A DNA stretch of 64,000 nucleotides from Planococcus shenhongbingii (GCF_030413635.1 NZ_CP129235.1:248001-312000); one strand, 5' to 3'; shown: positions 43,384 through 54,336, counted from the stretch's first letter. Notes: generated by a model not told the origin, from the sequence alone. Made by a program: numbers and translations.

Positions 43384-44424
43384 ATGACTGGTATATATTT
43401 GCTCACTGGATCTTACTCATCTTCACATGAACAAGGAATCAAGCTTTGGGAATTCAATCCAGTAGAAGCGACATGTATAGAGAAAACAGGCATCGGAGGC
43501 ATTGAACGCCCATCGTTTATTGCGGCACATCCAAATGGTGTTAACTTTGTCGCCACAAGTGAAGTGGAAGATGGCGAACTGGTGTCTTATCGACTGGATC
43601 TTGAGAACCATCTTATAACAGAGATTAATCGTCAATCGGCTAACGGGGCTCATCCGTCTCATGTTTGTATTGATGTTTCCGGAAAATGGCTGCTGTCCAC
43701 CAATTATTCAGGCGGCAATGTGAATGTTTATCCCATTCAGGAGGATGGTTCAATTGGAGAAAGGACAGATTCGATAAAGCATGAAGGCAGTGGAGCCAAT
43801 GTGGAAAGACAGGATGCTCCCCACCCCCATTCCGTTTTTCAGCAGCCGGGAAGCAATGATTTTTTCGTTTCTGATCTTGGAGCGGATATGATTTCTGTTT
43901 ATGAATTAGATAGAGAAACGGGCAAGCTGAAATTAAAGAAATCGATTTTAACTACCCCGGGATCGGGACCGCGCCACCTGGCTTTCCATCCGGAAATGAC
44001 TGTAGTGTACTCTCTTGAAGAACTGAGTTCGACGTTATCGGTCTATGGAATAGGGGGAGAGGATTTCTTGGAATTTGTGCAAGTGGTTGAGCTGATACCG
44101 AAGCAGTTTGCCGGCACAAATACGAGTGCAGAAGTGGTTGTGTCTGAAGATGGACAGCATCTTTATGCCTCTAATCGGGGCCATGATAGTATTGCTGTTT
44201 TTGCAATTCAAGAAAAAGGCATATTGAAGTTTGAAGATTATGCAACAACAGGAGGAGCAGGACCGCGCCACTTCACACTCTTGCCCGGCAAGCAATGGCT
44301 GGCAGTTGCAAATGAAAAATCGGATTCTATAAATATGTTGAAAATTGGTGCATCCGGGATTCCAAAAGAGTTTATTGAACCAATTCCTACTAACAAGCCG
44401 GTTTGTGTAAAAGTGGTTAGCTAA
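43384..44424 (+). CDS. Lactonase family protein (6-phosphogluconolactonase-like beta-propeller)
   Basis: A 346-residue protein with seven blades marked by recurring motifs: HPNGVNFVATSE, HPSHVCIDVSGKWLLSTNYSG, PHPHSVFQQPG, PGSGPRHLAFHPE, LYASNRGHDSIAVF and TTGGAGPRHFTLLPG. The His and Arg residues are those of the Pgl/YkgB lactonase family that opens 6-phosphogluconolactone in the pentose phosphate pathway. AAGGAGG precedes the ATG at 43384. No glucose-6-phosphate dehydrogenase is nearby, so the substrate is inferred. Confidence 0.85.
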   Translation: MTGIYLLTGSYSSSHEQGIKLWEFNPVEATCIEKTGIGGIERPSFIAAHPNGVNFVATSEVEDGELVSYRLDLENHLITEINRQSANGAHPSHVCIDVSGKWLLSTNYSGGNVNVYPIQEDGSIGERTDSIKHEGSGANVERQDAPHPHSVFQQPGSNDFFVSDLGADMISVYELDRETGKLKLKKSILTTPGSGPRHLAFHPEMTVVYSLEELSSTLSVYGIGGEDFLEFVQVVELIPKQFAGTNTSAEVVVSEDGQHLYASNRGHDSIAVFAIQEKGILKFEDYATTGGAGPRHFTLLPGKQWLAVANEKSDSINMLKIGASGIPKEFIEPIPTNKPVCVKVVS

Positions 44425-44425
44425 A

Positions 44426-44463
44426 GAAAAAGCAGGCAGAGAAATTTCTCTGCCTGCTTTTTC
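44426..44463. terminator. Bidirectional terminator
   Basis: AAAAAGCAGGCAGAGA pairs with its full complement over AATT, with T runs both ways. Confidence 0.85.
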
Positions 44464-44466
44464 TAA

Positions 44467-44793
44467 TCACCAATCTTTGGAATCTCTTTCCATAATGCCA
44501 AGCTCTTTCATCAAATCGATAAAAAAGCTGTCATTATTGCCTTGCAGCGATTCTTCAGTGCAAGTTGAATGGGGAAGATAGCCAAGTTCTTTGGCATCCG
44601 CCAAAGTTGCATCTTCTAAGAAGTTTGTGGCATCTGCTTCATCAAAGCAAGAGGGTGCGATATATGTCCGGTAAGTGTGTTCAAGCACGATGCGTGTATT
44701 CGGAGGGGGTTCATTATCACGCGGCATGAAAATCAATGCAGCGAGTAAGGCTGCTGCGAGTAAGGAAACTGCTATCCAAATTTTCTTGTTCAT
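44467..44793 (-). CDS. Small membrane-anchored protein next to SCO
   Basis: A 108-residue protein with one N-terminal membrane segment (WIAVSLLAAALLAALIF) and an external domain holding two cysteines (Cys49 in IAPSCFDE, Cys78 in HSTCTEES) and His76. It starts 3 bases after the SCO stop codon, clearly in the same operon. The cysteines and the context suggest a role in copper delivery or thiol chemistry, but I know of no characterised relative. Confidence 0.65.
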   Translation of the reverse strand: MNKKIWIAVSLLAAALLAALIFMPRDNEPPPNTRIVLEHTYRTYIAPSCFDEADATNFLEDATLADAKELGYLPHSTCTEESLQGNNDSFFIDLMKELGIMERDSKDW

Positions 44794-44796
44794 CCT

Positions 44797-45375
44797 CTAT
44801 TCCTCCGAAAGCAGGATTTTTGCGTCCGCAATTATATCTCCAGCTGAAAGATTTACACCATCGTAATCTTTCATCACCACTCCATTTTGATCAACCAGAT
44901 AAAAATAAGTTCCGTGAATGACCTGGTCGGTATTTTCGGGTTTTCGGGCGAGTGTCTGGAAATTTTCCATAGCGAATTTATCAATGGTTTCAGGAGAATA
45001 ACCGGTCAGCAAATTCCAGGAAGATAAATCCGCTCCATAATTCTCGGCATAGGACTTCAAGACTTCCGGTTTATCGACAGCAGGATCAACACTGAATGAA
45101 ACAATTTTCACGTCCAGCCCCTGATCTTTAAACTGTTGCTGCAGATCCACCATATTCGATGTCATCGGCAGACAAACGGTGGTGCAGTTCGTAAAGACAA
45201 AGTCAGCAAGCCATACTTCGCCTTTTAAATCGGCTAACCCAAATTCTTCGTTTTCGTGATTTGTAAAAGTAAAATCTTCTATTTCCCAGTTAAGGGGATC
45301 TTCAATTGCCTGGCCGCATCCGGCAAGCAATAAGCTGAATAGCAAAAGTGACGAAATCCAAAAGGTTTTCCGCAA
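44797..45375 (-). CDS. SCO family copper chaperone lipoprotein (YpmQ-like)
   Basis: A 192-residue lipoprotein: signal peptide with lipobox LLAGC (Cys20), then a thioredoxin-fold SCO domain. The copper ligands are Cys64 and Cys68 (FTNCTTVCLPM) and His154 (VIHGTYFYLVD). SCO proteins help to load the CuA site of cytochrome c oxidase. It is the first gene of a two-gene operon; the start is set by GAAAGGAAG upstream. Confidence 0.9.
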   Translation of the reverse strand: MRKTFWISSLLLFSLLLAGCGQAIEDPLNWEIEDFTFTNHENEEFGLADLKGEVWLADFVFTNCTTVCLPMTSNMVDLQQQFKDQGLDVKIVSFSVDPAVDKPEVLKSYAENYGADLSSWNLLTGYSPETIDKFAMENFQTLARKPENTDQVIHGTYFYLVDQNGVVMKDYDGVNLSAGDIIADAKILLSEE

Positions 45376-45620
45376 GATTCCTCTTCCTTTCTGAAATGAC
45401 CTGCCTCCATAAGCCTAGTAGAAAATAAGCCAGCAAACAAGGGCTTGTGTCATCAATTTTGTGTAAAAATTGCGAACACCCCCCAAGTTAATACAAGTGT
45501 TTGTTACTTATTTGATTCAATTTTTAAATATTCCGATTTTTTGCAAGGATTTTTATTGTTTAATGTAGAATAATGGTAATAGGAACAAGAAAATTGCCAG
45601 TACTTTTGGAGGTGTTCTTT

Positions 45621-47504
45621 TTGAGCGATACCTTGGTTTCTTTTACACCTGAAACATTGTCGGATTTTCATAATGGAAAGATGATAGATGCCTATTTATA
45701 TTTCGGCTCGCATATTCATCACAACGAGACTCTCTTTGCAGTTTGGGTACCGGATGTGAAAAGCGTGGCAGTCGTCATTATAGATCCGCAGGAACTGAAT
45801 GAAGAGCGTCATCAAATGGCTCCACTTTCGCTCGACACAACTATTTGGGAAGTCCGGATACCGGAGAAATTAGCCGGTTTCATTTACGAATATGAAATTG
45901 AAACCGCAGATGGGGATGTGATCAGAAAAACGGATCCTTTTGCACGGGCAAATGAAAAAAGGCCGCAGCACCGGTCAATTGTGTCTGCTAAGTCAAAGCA
46001 TGTATGGTCAAAGGCTGCGCTGTACCAAAAAAAGAATATCGTGAAAAATCATTTTGAAAAACCGATGGCTATTTACGAAGTACATATTGGAACATGGAAG
46101 CGGAACAAAGAAGGTGGTTTTCTAACTTACCGTGAGTTGGCTGCGGAATTGATTCCTTATGTAAAAAAGCAGGGGTTTACTCATATTGAACTTTTGCCGA
46201 TTACCGAGCATCCACTGGACGAATCATGGGGATACCAAACGACCGGCTTTTTTGCGCCGACCAGCCGTTATGGAACAGCGGATGACTTAAAATATTTTAT
46301 CGCCAAATGTGCTGAAAACAGCATTGGATTGATTTCCGATTGGGTGCCCGGACATTTCTGTGTTGATACTCATGCCTTGGCTTCGTTTAATGGCACAGAT
46401 CTTTACGAAGAAAAACGGCCGGAGCGCAGGAGTAATCCCGATTGGGGCACATTGAATTTTGATGTCCAAAAAGGTGAAGTCGTCAGTTTCATTTTATCGA
46501 GTGCGCATTATTGGTTTGATGAGTATAAATTTGATGGCTGCCGGATGGATGCACTCGTAAATCTGCTGTTCATCCCGAACCGGCCGGAAAGGCCGCATAA
46601 CGAAGAAGGGGCAGCATTTTTGCGGATTCTGACGACGAGCTTAAAGCTCCACTATCCAGAGGCTATTTTGATTGCGGAAGATGCTTGGCATTACCCTAAA
46701 GTGACGGGAGAAGTGGAAGAAGGGGGCATCGGATTCCACTATAAATGGAACTTTGGCATGGTGCACGATGCTCAAGCCTATATGAAAACTATGCCTTCTG
46801 AACGTTCCGAAGTTCATCGGAAAATCACTTTTTCGATGGTATATTACCATGAAGAGCGGTATATTTCTACGTTTTCCCATGATGAACTGATTCCCGAAAA
46901 AGGGTCGTTATTAGGAAAAATGCCTGGAACGCTAGAAGAAAAGTTTCATCAATTACGGTTGCTTCTTGGTTTTTGGATTGCTCATCCGGGAAAAAAACTG
47001 TTGTTTATGGGACAGGAATTTGGCCATTTTGAGCCTTGGGATTTCCGCCCGCAGCTGGACTGGCATTTATTCGATTTAAAGGTTCACAGACAGATGGCGC
47101 TGTTTACCAAAGAGCTCCTTACTTTTTATAAAAAGGAAAAAGCGTTTTTTGAGTTGGACTATGAGCTCAAAGGATTTGAATGGCTGGAAGCTGATAACAG
47201 CGAGCAAAGCGTAATTTCTTTTATCAGAAGAGGGCATTCGGCTGAAGATACTTGCATTGTCGTTTGTAATTTCTCTGATCTTAAATATGAAGGATATCAA
47301 GTAGGGTTGCCAGCAGCCGGTGTTTACCAGCAAATATTTTCAACTGCAGATGCTGCATACGGAGGGCCGGGGAATGGAAGAGAAACAGAATTTGCGGCAC
47401 AGGAAGTTCCGTGGAACAAGCAGCGATATTCAATGGAAATAGAATTGCCGGCGTTTACCATGAGCATTTGGAAACAAAAACAAGATGGGAGTGTAGAAGC
47501 ATGA
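45621..47504 (+). CDS. glgB: 1,4-alpha-glucan branching enzyme
   Basis: A 627-residue GH13 enzyme, the same length as B. subtilis GlgB. N-terminal CBM48 ([18 protein letters not shown]), then the catalytic barrel with [28 protein letters not shown] (nucleophile Asp), ILIAEDAW (acid Glu) and STFSHDEL (third Asp). It starts at TTG 45621, with GGAGGTG six bases upstream; the open frame from 45573 lacks a ribosome site. It makes the alpha-1,6 branches of glycogen. First gene of glgBCDAP; overlap with glgC is ATGA. Confidence 0.93.
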   Translation: MSDTLVSFTPETLSDFHNGKMIDAYLYFGSHIHHNETLFAVWVPDVKSVAVVIIDPQELNEERHQMAPLSLDTTIWEVRIPEKLAGFIYEYEIETADGDVIRKTDPFARANEKRPQHRSIVSAKSKHVWSKAALYQKKNIVKNHFEKPMAIYEVHIGTWKRNKEGGFLTYRELAAELIPYVKKQGFTHIELLPITEHPLDESWGYQTTGFFAPTSRYGTADDLKYFIAKCAENSIGLISDWVPGHFCVDTHALASFNGTDLYEEKRPERRSNPDWGTLNFDVQKGEVVSFILSSAHYWFDEYKFDGCRMDALVNLLFIPNRPERPHNEEGAAFLRILTTSLKLHYPEAILIAEDAWHYPKVTGEVEEGGIGFHYKWNFGMVHDAQAYMKTMPSERSEVHRKITFSMVYYHEERYISTFSHDELIPEKGSLLGKMPGTLEEKFHQLRLLLGFWIAHPGKKLLFMGQEFGHFEPWDFRPQLDWHLFDLKVHRQMALFTKELLTFYKKEKAFFELDYELKGFEWLEADNSEQSVISFIRRGHSAEDTCIVVCNFSDLKYEGYQVGLPAAGVYQQIFSTADAAYGGPGNGRETEFAAQEVPWNKQRYSMEIELPAFTMSIWKQKQDGSVEA

Positions 47505-48649
47505 AAAGAAAAGTAGTTGCAATGCTTTTGGCAGGAGGACAGGGAAGCCGTTTAAAATCGCTGACACATGAGATTGCCAAACCCGCTCTCCCGTTTGGAG
47601 GAAAGTACCGGATCATCGACTTTCCTTTATCGAATTGCGTGAATTCCGGGATTCATACAGTAGGTGTGCTGACGCAGTACCAGCCGCACGTTTTGCATAA
47701 TTATATCGGGTTGGGTACACCTTGGGATCTGGATAGACGCTCTGGAGGCGTTACTATGCTGACGCCATATGCCGGAATGGAAGGCATCAAATGGTACGAC
47801 GGCACGGCGGATGCCATTTATCAGAATATCAAATACCTGACGGAGCAAGATCCGAAATATGTGATTATTTTATCCGGAGACCATATTTACAAAATGGATT
47901 ACCAGACGATGCTCGATTTTCATATTGAACAAAATGCAGGAGCGACGATTTCCGTGATTGAAGTGCCGTGGAAAGATGCCAGCCGTTTTGGGATTATGAA
48001 TACAGATGAGAATATGCAAATTAAAGAATTCGTAGAAAAACCGGCAGAGCCGGAAAGCAATCTGGCTTCGATGGGTGTATACATCTTTGATTGGAAGAAG
48101 TTGGAGAAGTATTTGCAGCTGGATAACGATAATAAGAATTCCTCTCACGATTTTGGGAAAGACATTATTCCTTTGATGCTTGAACAAGGCGAGAAAATGA
48201 TGGCTTATCCGTACAAAGGCTATTGGAAAGACGTGGGGACAGTAGAAAGTTTATGGGAAGCCAATATGGATTTGCTGAATTCAAACTCTGGGTTGAATTT
48301 GAACGATCCGGCATGGCGGATATTTTCGTCAAATCCTCAGCTGCCGCCTCAAGTAATCGGCGAAACTGGTTACCTGCAAGAAGCACTGATCAACGAAGGA
48401 TGCGTCATTGACGGGAAAGTGGAGAAATCCGTCATCTTCCAGGATGTCGAGGTGAAAGAGGGCGCTTCTCTTTATGAGTGTGTAGTGATGAGCTGCGTTG
48501 TTGTCGGCAAAGGGGCGAAATTATCGAGAGTCATCATTGAGCCGAATCTTGAAATTCCGGAAAACTTCGAGTTGAAAGAACAGAATGGCGAAATCGTCTT
48601 ATTGACCCAAGACATCATAGATGAATGGAAAGGAAGTGCAGGAATATGA
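47501..48649 (+). CDS. glgC: Glucose-1-phosphate adenylyltransferase
   Basis: A 382-residue ADP-glucose pyrophosphorylase catalytic subunit. The nucleotide loop is [12 protein letters not shown], then [15 protein letters not shown]. It continues with [27 protein letters not shown] and [15 protein letters not shown], and ends with left-handed beta-helix hexapeptides. The start ATG at 47501 overlaps the glgB stop. It forms ADP-glucose, normally in a GlgC-GlgD heteromer in Bacillus. Confidence 0.95.
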   Translation: MKRKVVAMLLAGGQGSRLKSLTHEIAKPALPFGGKYRIIDFPLSNCVNSGIHTVGVLTQYQPHVLHNYIGLGTPWDLDRRSGGVTMLTPYAGMEGIKWYDGTADAIYQNIKYLTEQDPKYVIILSGDHIYKMDYQTMLDFHIEQNAGATISVIEVPWKDASRFGIMNTDENMQIKEFVEKPAEPESNLASMGVYIFDWKKLEKYLQLDNDNKNSSHDFGKDIIPLMLEQGEKMMAYPYKGYWKDVGTVESLWEANMDLLNSNSGLNLNDPAWRIFSSNPQLPPQVIGETGYLQEALINEGCVIDGKVEKSVIFQDVEVKEGASLYECVVMSCVVVGKGAKLSRVIIEPNLEIPENFELKEQNGEIVLLTQDIIDEWKGSAGI

Positions 48650-49668
48650 GATTAGTTGCAGTCATTGATGCTGCTGTTAAGAAGCCTGGCCTGGAAGATT
48701 TGACGATGTACCGCACAACCGCATCAGTTCCATTTGCCGGGCGTTACCGGCTGGTCGACTTTACTTTATCGAATATCGTAAATTCCAATATCAACGCTGT
48801 AGGAGTATTTGCTTCCTATCCTTTCGTTTCTTTGCTGGATCATATCGGTGTAGGGAAAAACTGGGACTTGGACCGCCGCAAAGATGGTTTGTTCTTTTTG
48901 CCCGTTTCCCAAAAAGCCGGTGGGCAAGTTACAGTCGGAGCATTTGCAGCACTTGAAGAGCATACAGCGTTTTTCGAGAAAAGCCGCCAGAAATACGTAG
49001 TTGTGACAACTTGCTCCACTGTATGCCAAATCGATTATGAAGAGATGCTCGATGCTCACATCGCTTCCGGCGCTGACATTACAGAAGCAGTCAGTAGAGA
49101 TGTTGGGCTGAATAGTTATATTTTAGCGAAAAGCCTGTTGATGGAGTTGATTCAGACCTACCGTGAAAAAAAGGTAATCAGTGTGGAAGACGTAGTTAAA
49201 CTGAAAAAAGCCCCTTACTCATATGGAAAATATGAATATACGGGCTATTACGCCATCATCAATTCCATTGAAAGCTATTTCCAGGCATCCATGGACTTAT
49301 TGGACAGCGACAAAAGAAACGGGCTGTTCCTGCCTGGACATCCGATTTATACAAAAGTGAAAGATGAACCGCCTACCCGCTATTTGCCAGGTTCGCAAGT
49401 AAATCGGAGTTTACTGGCAAACGGCAGTACGATTGAAGGCACTGTAGAAAACAGCATAATTAGCCGAGCGGTTGTCATAAAGAAAAATTCGCGGCTAGAC
49501 CATTGTGTTATTATGCAAAAATCGGTGATTGAGGAAAATTGCGACTTGGCGTATGTGATTGCCGATAAAAACGTTCATATTGAAGAAGGTGTAGTTCTCA
49601 GAGGGACACCGGAAAAACCGGTGGTTCTCCGTAAAGGAGAGCGAGTATCAAAGGAGGAAGTCCGATGA
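48646..49668 (+). CDS. glgD: Glucose-1-phosphate adenylyltransferase subunit GlgD
   Basis: A 340-residue paralogue of GlgC, with [19 protein letters not shown] and the C-terminal beta-helix, but the GGxGxRL nucleotide loop is lost, as usual for GlgD. It is the regulatory, largely non-catalytic partner that raises GlgC activity. The ATG at 48646 overlaps the glgC stop (ATGA), and its own stop overlaps glgA in the same way. Confidence 0.92.
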   Translation: MRLVAVIDAAVKKPGLEDLTMYRTTASVPFAGRYRLVDFTLSNIVNSNINAVGVFASYPFVSLLDHIGVGKNWDLDRRKDGLFFLPVSQKAGGQVTVGAFAALEEHTAFFEKSRQKYVVVTTCSTVCQIDYEEMLDAHIASGADITEAVSRDVGLNSYILAKSLLMELIQTYREKKVISVEDVVKLKKAPYSYGKYEYTGYYAIINSIESYFQASMDLLDSDKRNGLFLPGHPIYTKVKDEPPTRYLPGSQVNRSLLANGSTIEGTVENSIISRAVVIKKNSRLDHCVIMQKSVIEENCDLAYVIADKNVHIEEGVVLRGTPEKPVVLRKGERVSKEEVR

Positions 49669-51101
49669 AGATTGTAATGGCTGCCGCGGAATGCGTGCCT
49701 TTTGTGAAAACTGGGGGGCTTGCAGACGTGATGGGCGCATTGCCAAAAGAGTTAGTGGCGCTTGGCCACGAAGTCCTGGTAATTCTTCCTAATTACAGCC
49801 TGATTCCCGAAGAATATAAAAATGAGTTTTCGTTAAAGGAAGAAGTCGAAGTCCCCTTTAAAGGTGGAAGTACAAGCTGTAAGCTTTTTGAATATGAACT
49901 GCAAGGCGTGCACTATATGCTGGTAGAAAATGAAGGCTATTTTGCACGAAATCAGATATACAGCCAGCCTGATGATGGTGAACGTTTTGCATTTTTCAAC
50001 CGGGCTGTTTTAGCCGTAGTGGAATCCCTAAAAGAAGGCGTGGATATTTTACATATACATGACTGGCATACGGCAATGATTCCATTTTTACTGAAGGAAG
50101 ATGCGCGCTATGCTTCTTTGAAAGGGAAGTTGAAGACGATTCTAACCATTCACAACCTCCAGTTTCAGGGTTGGTTTCCCAAATCGCTTCTGCTGGAAGA
50201 GCTTGAAATGAATGAATCTTATTTTAATAGCGATGCCGTGTCTCGGAACGGAAATCTGAATTTCTTGAAGTCAGGCATTTTACACGCAGATAAAGTCACG
50301 ACCGTCAGCCCGGCTTATCGGAACGAAATCTTAACCGAACAATATGGTGAGAAGCTGGATTCACTATTGCGTGAAAGAGAGCCGGATTTAATTGGCATTT
50401 TGAATGGCTTGGATACAGAGGTTTATAACCCGGCCGCTGATATGGCCATAGAAATGGTATATGATCAGACTTCGATAGAAAATAAGGCGGTAAATAAGAG
50501 GGCCGTCCAGTCGCGTTTCGGACTTCCAGAGCGTGGAGATGTACCGCTTCTAACAATGATTTCCAGACTGGCAGGCCAAAAAGGAATAGATGTTTTGCAA
50601 CAAACATTGCCGGGGATACTGAAAACACAAGACGTGCAATTTGTCTTGCTTGGTTCCGGCGAAAGCCAATATGAGCAATTTTTTCGGGAACTTGCCGCAG
50701 AATTTCCGAAAAAAGTGGTTGCCCATATCGGTTTTGATGAATCACTTGCCCATTTGCTGTATGCGGGTGCAGATATCTTTTTAATGCCTTCCCATTTCGA
50801 ACCATGTGGGTTGAGCCAGCTTGTCTCGATGCGATACGGCACTGTACCCGTAGCCAACAAGACTGGAGGCTTAAAGGATACCATAGCGGAATATGATCTG
50901 ATTTTACGGAGTGGCAATGGGTTTTTAAGTGATTTTTCAAAACAAGAAAGCTTCGCGGAAGCAATGAACCGGGCTTTATCCCTGTACCATCAGCCGGAAC
51001 ACTGGAAAACAATCAAACAAAACGGCATGCAGGGCGATTACTCTTGGTCACGTTCTGCAAAAGAATATGCTAACGTATATGAGAGACTCGCCGGAAAGTG
51101 A
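49665..51101 (+). CDS. glgA: Glycogen synthase
   Basis: A 478-residue GT5 ADP-glucose glycosyltransferase. KTGGLADVMGALPKEL near the N-terminus holds the ADP-glucose-binding Lys; HIHDWHTAMIPF, TIHNLQFQG, SRLAGQKGIDVL and PSHFEPCGLSQLVSMRYGT are the usual blocks. It extends alpha-1,4 chains for GlgB to branch. Confidence 0.95.
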   Translation: MKIVMAAAECVPFVKTGGLADVMGALPKELVALGHEVLVILPNYSLIPEEYKNEFSLKEEVEVPFKGGSTSCKLFEYELQGVHYMLVENEGYFARNQIYSQPDDGERFAFFNRAVLAVVESLKEGVDILHIHDWHTAMIPFLLKEDARYASLKGKLKTILTIHNLQFQGWFPKSLLLEELEMNESYFNSDAVSRNGNLNFLKSGILHADKVTTVSPAYRNEILTEQYGEKLDSLLREREPDLIGILNGLDTEVYNPAADMAIEMVYDQTSIENKAVNKRAVQSRFGLPERGDVPLLTMISRLAGQKGIDVLQQTLPGILKTQDVQFVLLGSGESQYEQFFRELAAEFPKKVVAHIGFDESLAHLLYAGADIFLMPSHFEPCGLSQLVSMRYGTVPVANKTGGLKDTIAEYDLILRSGNGFLSDFSKQESFAEAMNRALSLYHQPEHWKTIKQNGMQGDYSWSRSAKEYANVYERLAGK

Positions 51102-51110
51102 AGGTGGCGG

Positions 51111-53492
51111 ATGTTTTATTCAAAAGAGGAATTCAAAGAAAACTTTTCAATGCGCTTGGAACAGCAAGAACAGCCAGTAACACTTCAAACCGCCTACTCA
51201 ATTCTTGCCGGAATGGTGCGGGAATTTGTCAAAAGGGACTGGGATGAGACAAATCATTTTTATCAAAAAGAACAGCGGAAACAATTGTACTATTTTTCCA
51301 TTGAATTTTTAATCGGCCGTATGCTGGGCCAGAATTTAATGAATTTAACGATTTATGAGCTGGTAAACGAAGGTCTCGGAGAATTGGGCTATGATTTGGC
51401 GGAACTGGAAGAGCAGGAGCCGGAACCAGGCCTTGGCAACGGCGGTCTGGGACGGCTTGCGGCTTGTTTTATGGACTCTCTTGCATCATTGCAGATGCCT
51501 GGGCATGGCTGTGGAATCCGTTACAGAGGCGGACTGTTCAGCCAAGTTTTGAAAGATGGTTTCCAGACCGAGCATCCGACAGACTGGATCAATGATTCTG
51601 CAGGTTGGGATATCAGACGAGAGGATTTGGCAACCTATATCCCGTTCTTTGGAGAAGTACAGCCTGAGCATGGACAACGCTTTAAAGCATCACTCACGAA
51701 TGCCGAGTGGGTCAAAGCTGTGCCATACGATATGCCGATTGTCGGAGCATACGGGAAAACGGTCAATACATTAAGGCTCTGGCAAGCGGAACTTCCAGAA
51801 CAGCATTTGCTTCCGAAGGCTGACGTAGAAACCTATAAGCAACATGTAGTAGCCATATCTGATCGCCTGTATCCTGATGATTCCACTGAAGAAGGGAAAA
51901 TTCTCCGGCTGAAGCAGCAATACTTTTTGTGCAGTGCTTCCCTTCAGACGATATTAAAAAACCGTGATTTTCCAGTTTCCGCCTTGCCGAAGCATGTAGC
52001 CATCCAAATCAACGATACCCACCCGGCTTTGGCCATTCCTGAACTCATGCGTCTTTTGCTCGATGGCGAAGGGTTATCCTGGGAAGAAGCGTGGGGTATC
52101 ACCACTCATACGATTTCATACACAAACCATACAATTCTGGAAGAAGCGATGGAAAAGTGGGACAGCAGCATGCTTGAACAGCTGCTCCCTCGTATTTATA
52201 TGATCATCCAAGAGATTGACCGCCGTTTCAAGGAAAAATGCCATCAGGAAAATTTAGATTCAGAAGCGAAGAAGAAACTTTCCATTATTGAGGATGGGAT
52301 AGTCAAAATGGCGACACTTGCTGTAGTGGGCAGTTACAAAGTTAACGGAGTCGCAAAATTGCATACGGAAATTCTGAAAATGCGGGAGATGAAAGAGCTG
52401 AATGAGCATTTTCCGCATAAATTTCACAACAAAACCAACGGCATTACTCACAGGCGCTGGCTGATGAAAGCAAACCCCGAACTTTCAAGCCTGATCACTT
52501 CAGTTATCGGAAATGAGTGGACAAAGGACCCGGTAAAACTGCATCAATTGAATGAATTTGTGCAGGATCCGGTTTTTCTCGGGGATTTCAAATCTGTGAA
52601 ACAACAAAAAAAGAACCAGCTCACCGAATATCTAGAGAAAAACCAAACAATAAAAATTGATCCAGAATCCATTTTTGACATGCACATCAAAAGATTTCAT
52701 GGCTATAAACGGCAGCTGATGAATATTTTTCATATCCAAATGCTTTACAATCGGATCAAAGAAGATTCGGCATACCGGCCTTATCCCCGTACATTTTTCT
52801 TTGGCGGTAAAGCAGCCAAAAGTTACCGATTCGCCAAACAAGTTATTAAGCTGATCAATACAGTTGCTGAAAAAATCAATAACGATCCGGTAGCAAGCAA
52901 ACACCTCCATATTGTCTTTGTGGAAGATTATAATGTGAGCCGAGCAGAGAAAATGTTTCCGGCAGCCGACATCAGCGAACAAATCTCGACCGCTTCAAAA
53001 GAAGCTTCCGGCACCGGAAATATGAAATTCATGATGAATGGTGCCATTACCTTAGGCACTTTCGACGGAGCCAATATAGAAATCGTCGAACAAATAGGAG
53101 ATGACAATGCATTTATATTTGGCGTGACGGCGCAGCAAGTCATGCAGTTTGAAGAAGAAAAAACCTATCATGCGCGGGAAATAATTGAAAAGGATCGGGA
53201 GATTGGGCAGCTGATCAGCGAGCTATTGAGCGGTAAGCTGTCAAAAGGCCTGGAAAACATCGATTTTATCCGAAGTCAGATTATTGACGAAAACGATCCA
53301 TATTTTGTGCTAAAAGATCTCCAGCATTATGCCAGAACCCACAACCGGGTTTTGGCAGTTTATGAAGATACACTTGCCTGGCAGGAAATGTCGGCGGTCA
53401 ATATCGCCCAGTCCGGAATTTTTTCAAGCGACCGGACCATCCAGCAATATTCGGATGAAGTTTGGGATTTAGAAAAAATATACAGCAGATAA
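51111..53492 (+). CDS. glgP: Glycogen phosphorylase
   Basis: A 793-residue GT35 phosphorylase, near the usual bacterial length. YYFSIEFLIGRMLGQNL and EPGLGNGGLGRLAACFMDSL form the glucan and catalytic cleft; the PLP-binding Lys is in KEASGTGNMKFMMNGA. It releases glucose-1-phosphate from glycogen and ends the glg operon, so synthesis and breakdown are co-transcribed as in B. subtilis. AAGGTGG lies 5 bases before the ATG. Confidence 0.95.
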   Translation: MFYSKEEFKENFSMRLEQQEQPVTLQTAYSILAGMVREFVKRDWDETNHFYQKEQRKQLYYFSIEFLIGRMLGQNLMNLTIYELVNEGLGELGYDLAELEEQEPEPGLGNGGLGRLAACFMDSLASLQMPGHGCGIRYRGGLFSQVLKDGFQTEHPTDWINDSAGWDIRREDLATYIPFFGEVQPEHGQRFKASLTNAEWVKAVPYDMPIVGAYGKTVNTLRLWQAELPEQHLLPKADVETYKQHVVAISDRLYPDDSTEEGKILRLKQQYFLCSASLQTILKNRDFPVSALPKHVAIQINDTHPALAIPELMRLLLDGEGLSWEEAWGITTHTISYTNHTILEEAMEKWDSSMLEQLLPRIYMIIQEIDRRFKEKCHQENLDSEAKKKLSIIEDGIVKMATLAVVGSYKVNGVAKLHTEILKMREMKELNEHFPHKFHNKTNGITHRRWLMKANPELSSLITSVIGNEWTKDPVKLHQLNEFVQDPVFLGDFKSVKQQKKNQLTEYLEKNQTIKIDPESIFDMHIKRFHGYKRQLMNIFHIQMLYNRIKEDSAYRPYPRTFFFGGKAAKSYRFAKQVIKLINTVAEKINNDPVASKHLHIVFVEDYNVSRAEKMFPAADISEQISTASKEASGTGNMKFMMNGAITLGTFDGANIEIVEQIGDDNAFIFGVTAQQVMQFEEEKTYHAREIIEKDREIGQLISELLSGKLSKGLENIDFIRSQIIDENDPYFVLKDLQHYARTHNRVLAVYEDTLAWQEMSAVNIAQSGIFSSDRTIQQYSDEVWDLEKIYSR

Positions 53493-53515
53493 GGATACTG
53501 GGAAGGATGGGGACT

Positions 53516-54325
53516 ATGGCTGAAGGAAACTTCGACAATACCGATTTGAAAGGCTATAAAGCAAGCGGAGCCCTTCAAGGGAAAGTGGCTATTATTACAG
53601 GAGGGAACAGCGGAATTGGTCAAGCGGTAGCCATTGCCTATGCTAAAGAAGGGGCAAAAGTCGTCATTGGATATTTGGATGACGAAGAAGCAACTGCTAA
53701 AACGATTGAAACCATTGAAAGCTACGGTGGGGAAGCGAAAGCATTGAGCGGTGATCTTGGAAAATCAGAAAACTGCAATCAGCTTGTGCAATTCGCCTTG
53801 GATTCTTTTGGCCAAATTGATATCCTGGTCAATAATGCAGGTTATCAATATCCACAAAACAATCCTGTGGACATCACGGATGAACACTTATTGAAGACAT
53901 TCGAAATCAAAGCGTTTGCGATGCTTTATCTTGTGCGGGCTGCTCTTCCTCATTTGAAAAAAGGGGCTCGCATTATTAATACTGCCTCTATCAATGCGTA
54001 CCGCGGACATTCAGATTTGATTGATTACGCAGGAGCAAATGGTGCCATGGTCTCAATGACGCGTTCACTTGCCCGTCGCCTTGTCCGTGAAGAAATCGCG
54101 GTGAATGGCATTGCACCGGGACCGGTTTGGACGCCGTTGATTACCAAAACTTTCGGCCACTTGGATCCGAACCTGGAAGAAGGGTTCGGAAAAGATGTGC
54201 CGGCCGGCCGGCCAGCCCAACCGTATGAACTGGCAAAAGCTTTTGTCTTTCTGGCGGATCCGCAAAACTCTTATATGACCGGGCAATTCTTGCATATGAA
54301 TGGCGGAGACTATATGTCTACTTGA
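53516..54325 (+). CDS. Short-chain dehydrogenase homologue lacking the catalytic lysine
   Basis: A 269-residue SDR with TGGNSGIGQAVAIAYAKEG (cofactor glycine motif), NNAGYQYPQ and the NTASINAY strand with catalytic Ser158. The catalytic Tyr171 is present in DYAGANGAM, but the Lys of YxxxK is Asn175 (codon AAT at 54038-54040, one base from AAA). The C-terminal PGPVWTPLI and MTGQFLHMNGG are normal. It resembles the YhdF/YghA glucose-dehydrogenase-like group. It starts 23 bases after glgP and may be co-transcribed. ATG 53507 is a second possible start. Confidence 0.8.
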   Translation: MAEGNFDNTDLKGYKASGALQGKVAIITGGNSGIGQAVAIAYAKEGAKVVIGYLDDEEATAKTIETIESYGGEAKALSGDLGKSENCNQLVQFALDSFGQIDILVNNAGYQYPQNNPVDITDEHLLKTFEIKAFAMLYLVRAALPHLKKGARIINTASINAYRGHSDLIDYAGANGAMVSMTRSLARRLVREEIAVNGIAPGPVWTPLITKTFGHLDPNLEEGFGKDVPAGRPAQPYELAKAFVFLADPQNSYMTGQFLHMNGGDYMST

Positions 54326-54336
54326 ATAAACTTGAA

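Noticed and set aside
50305..51012. Long frames (235 and 150 codons) opposite glgA
   Set aside because: They are shadows of the conserved glycogen synthase gene; no ribosome site or domain.
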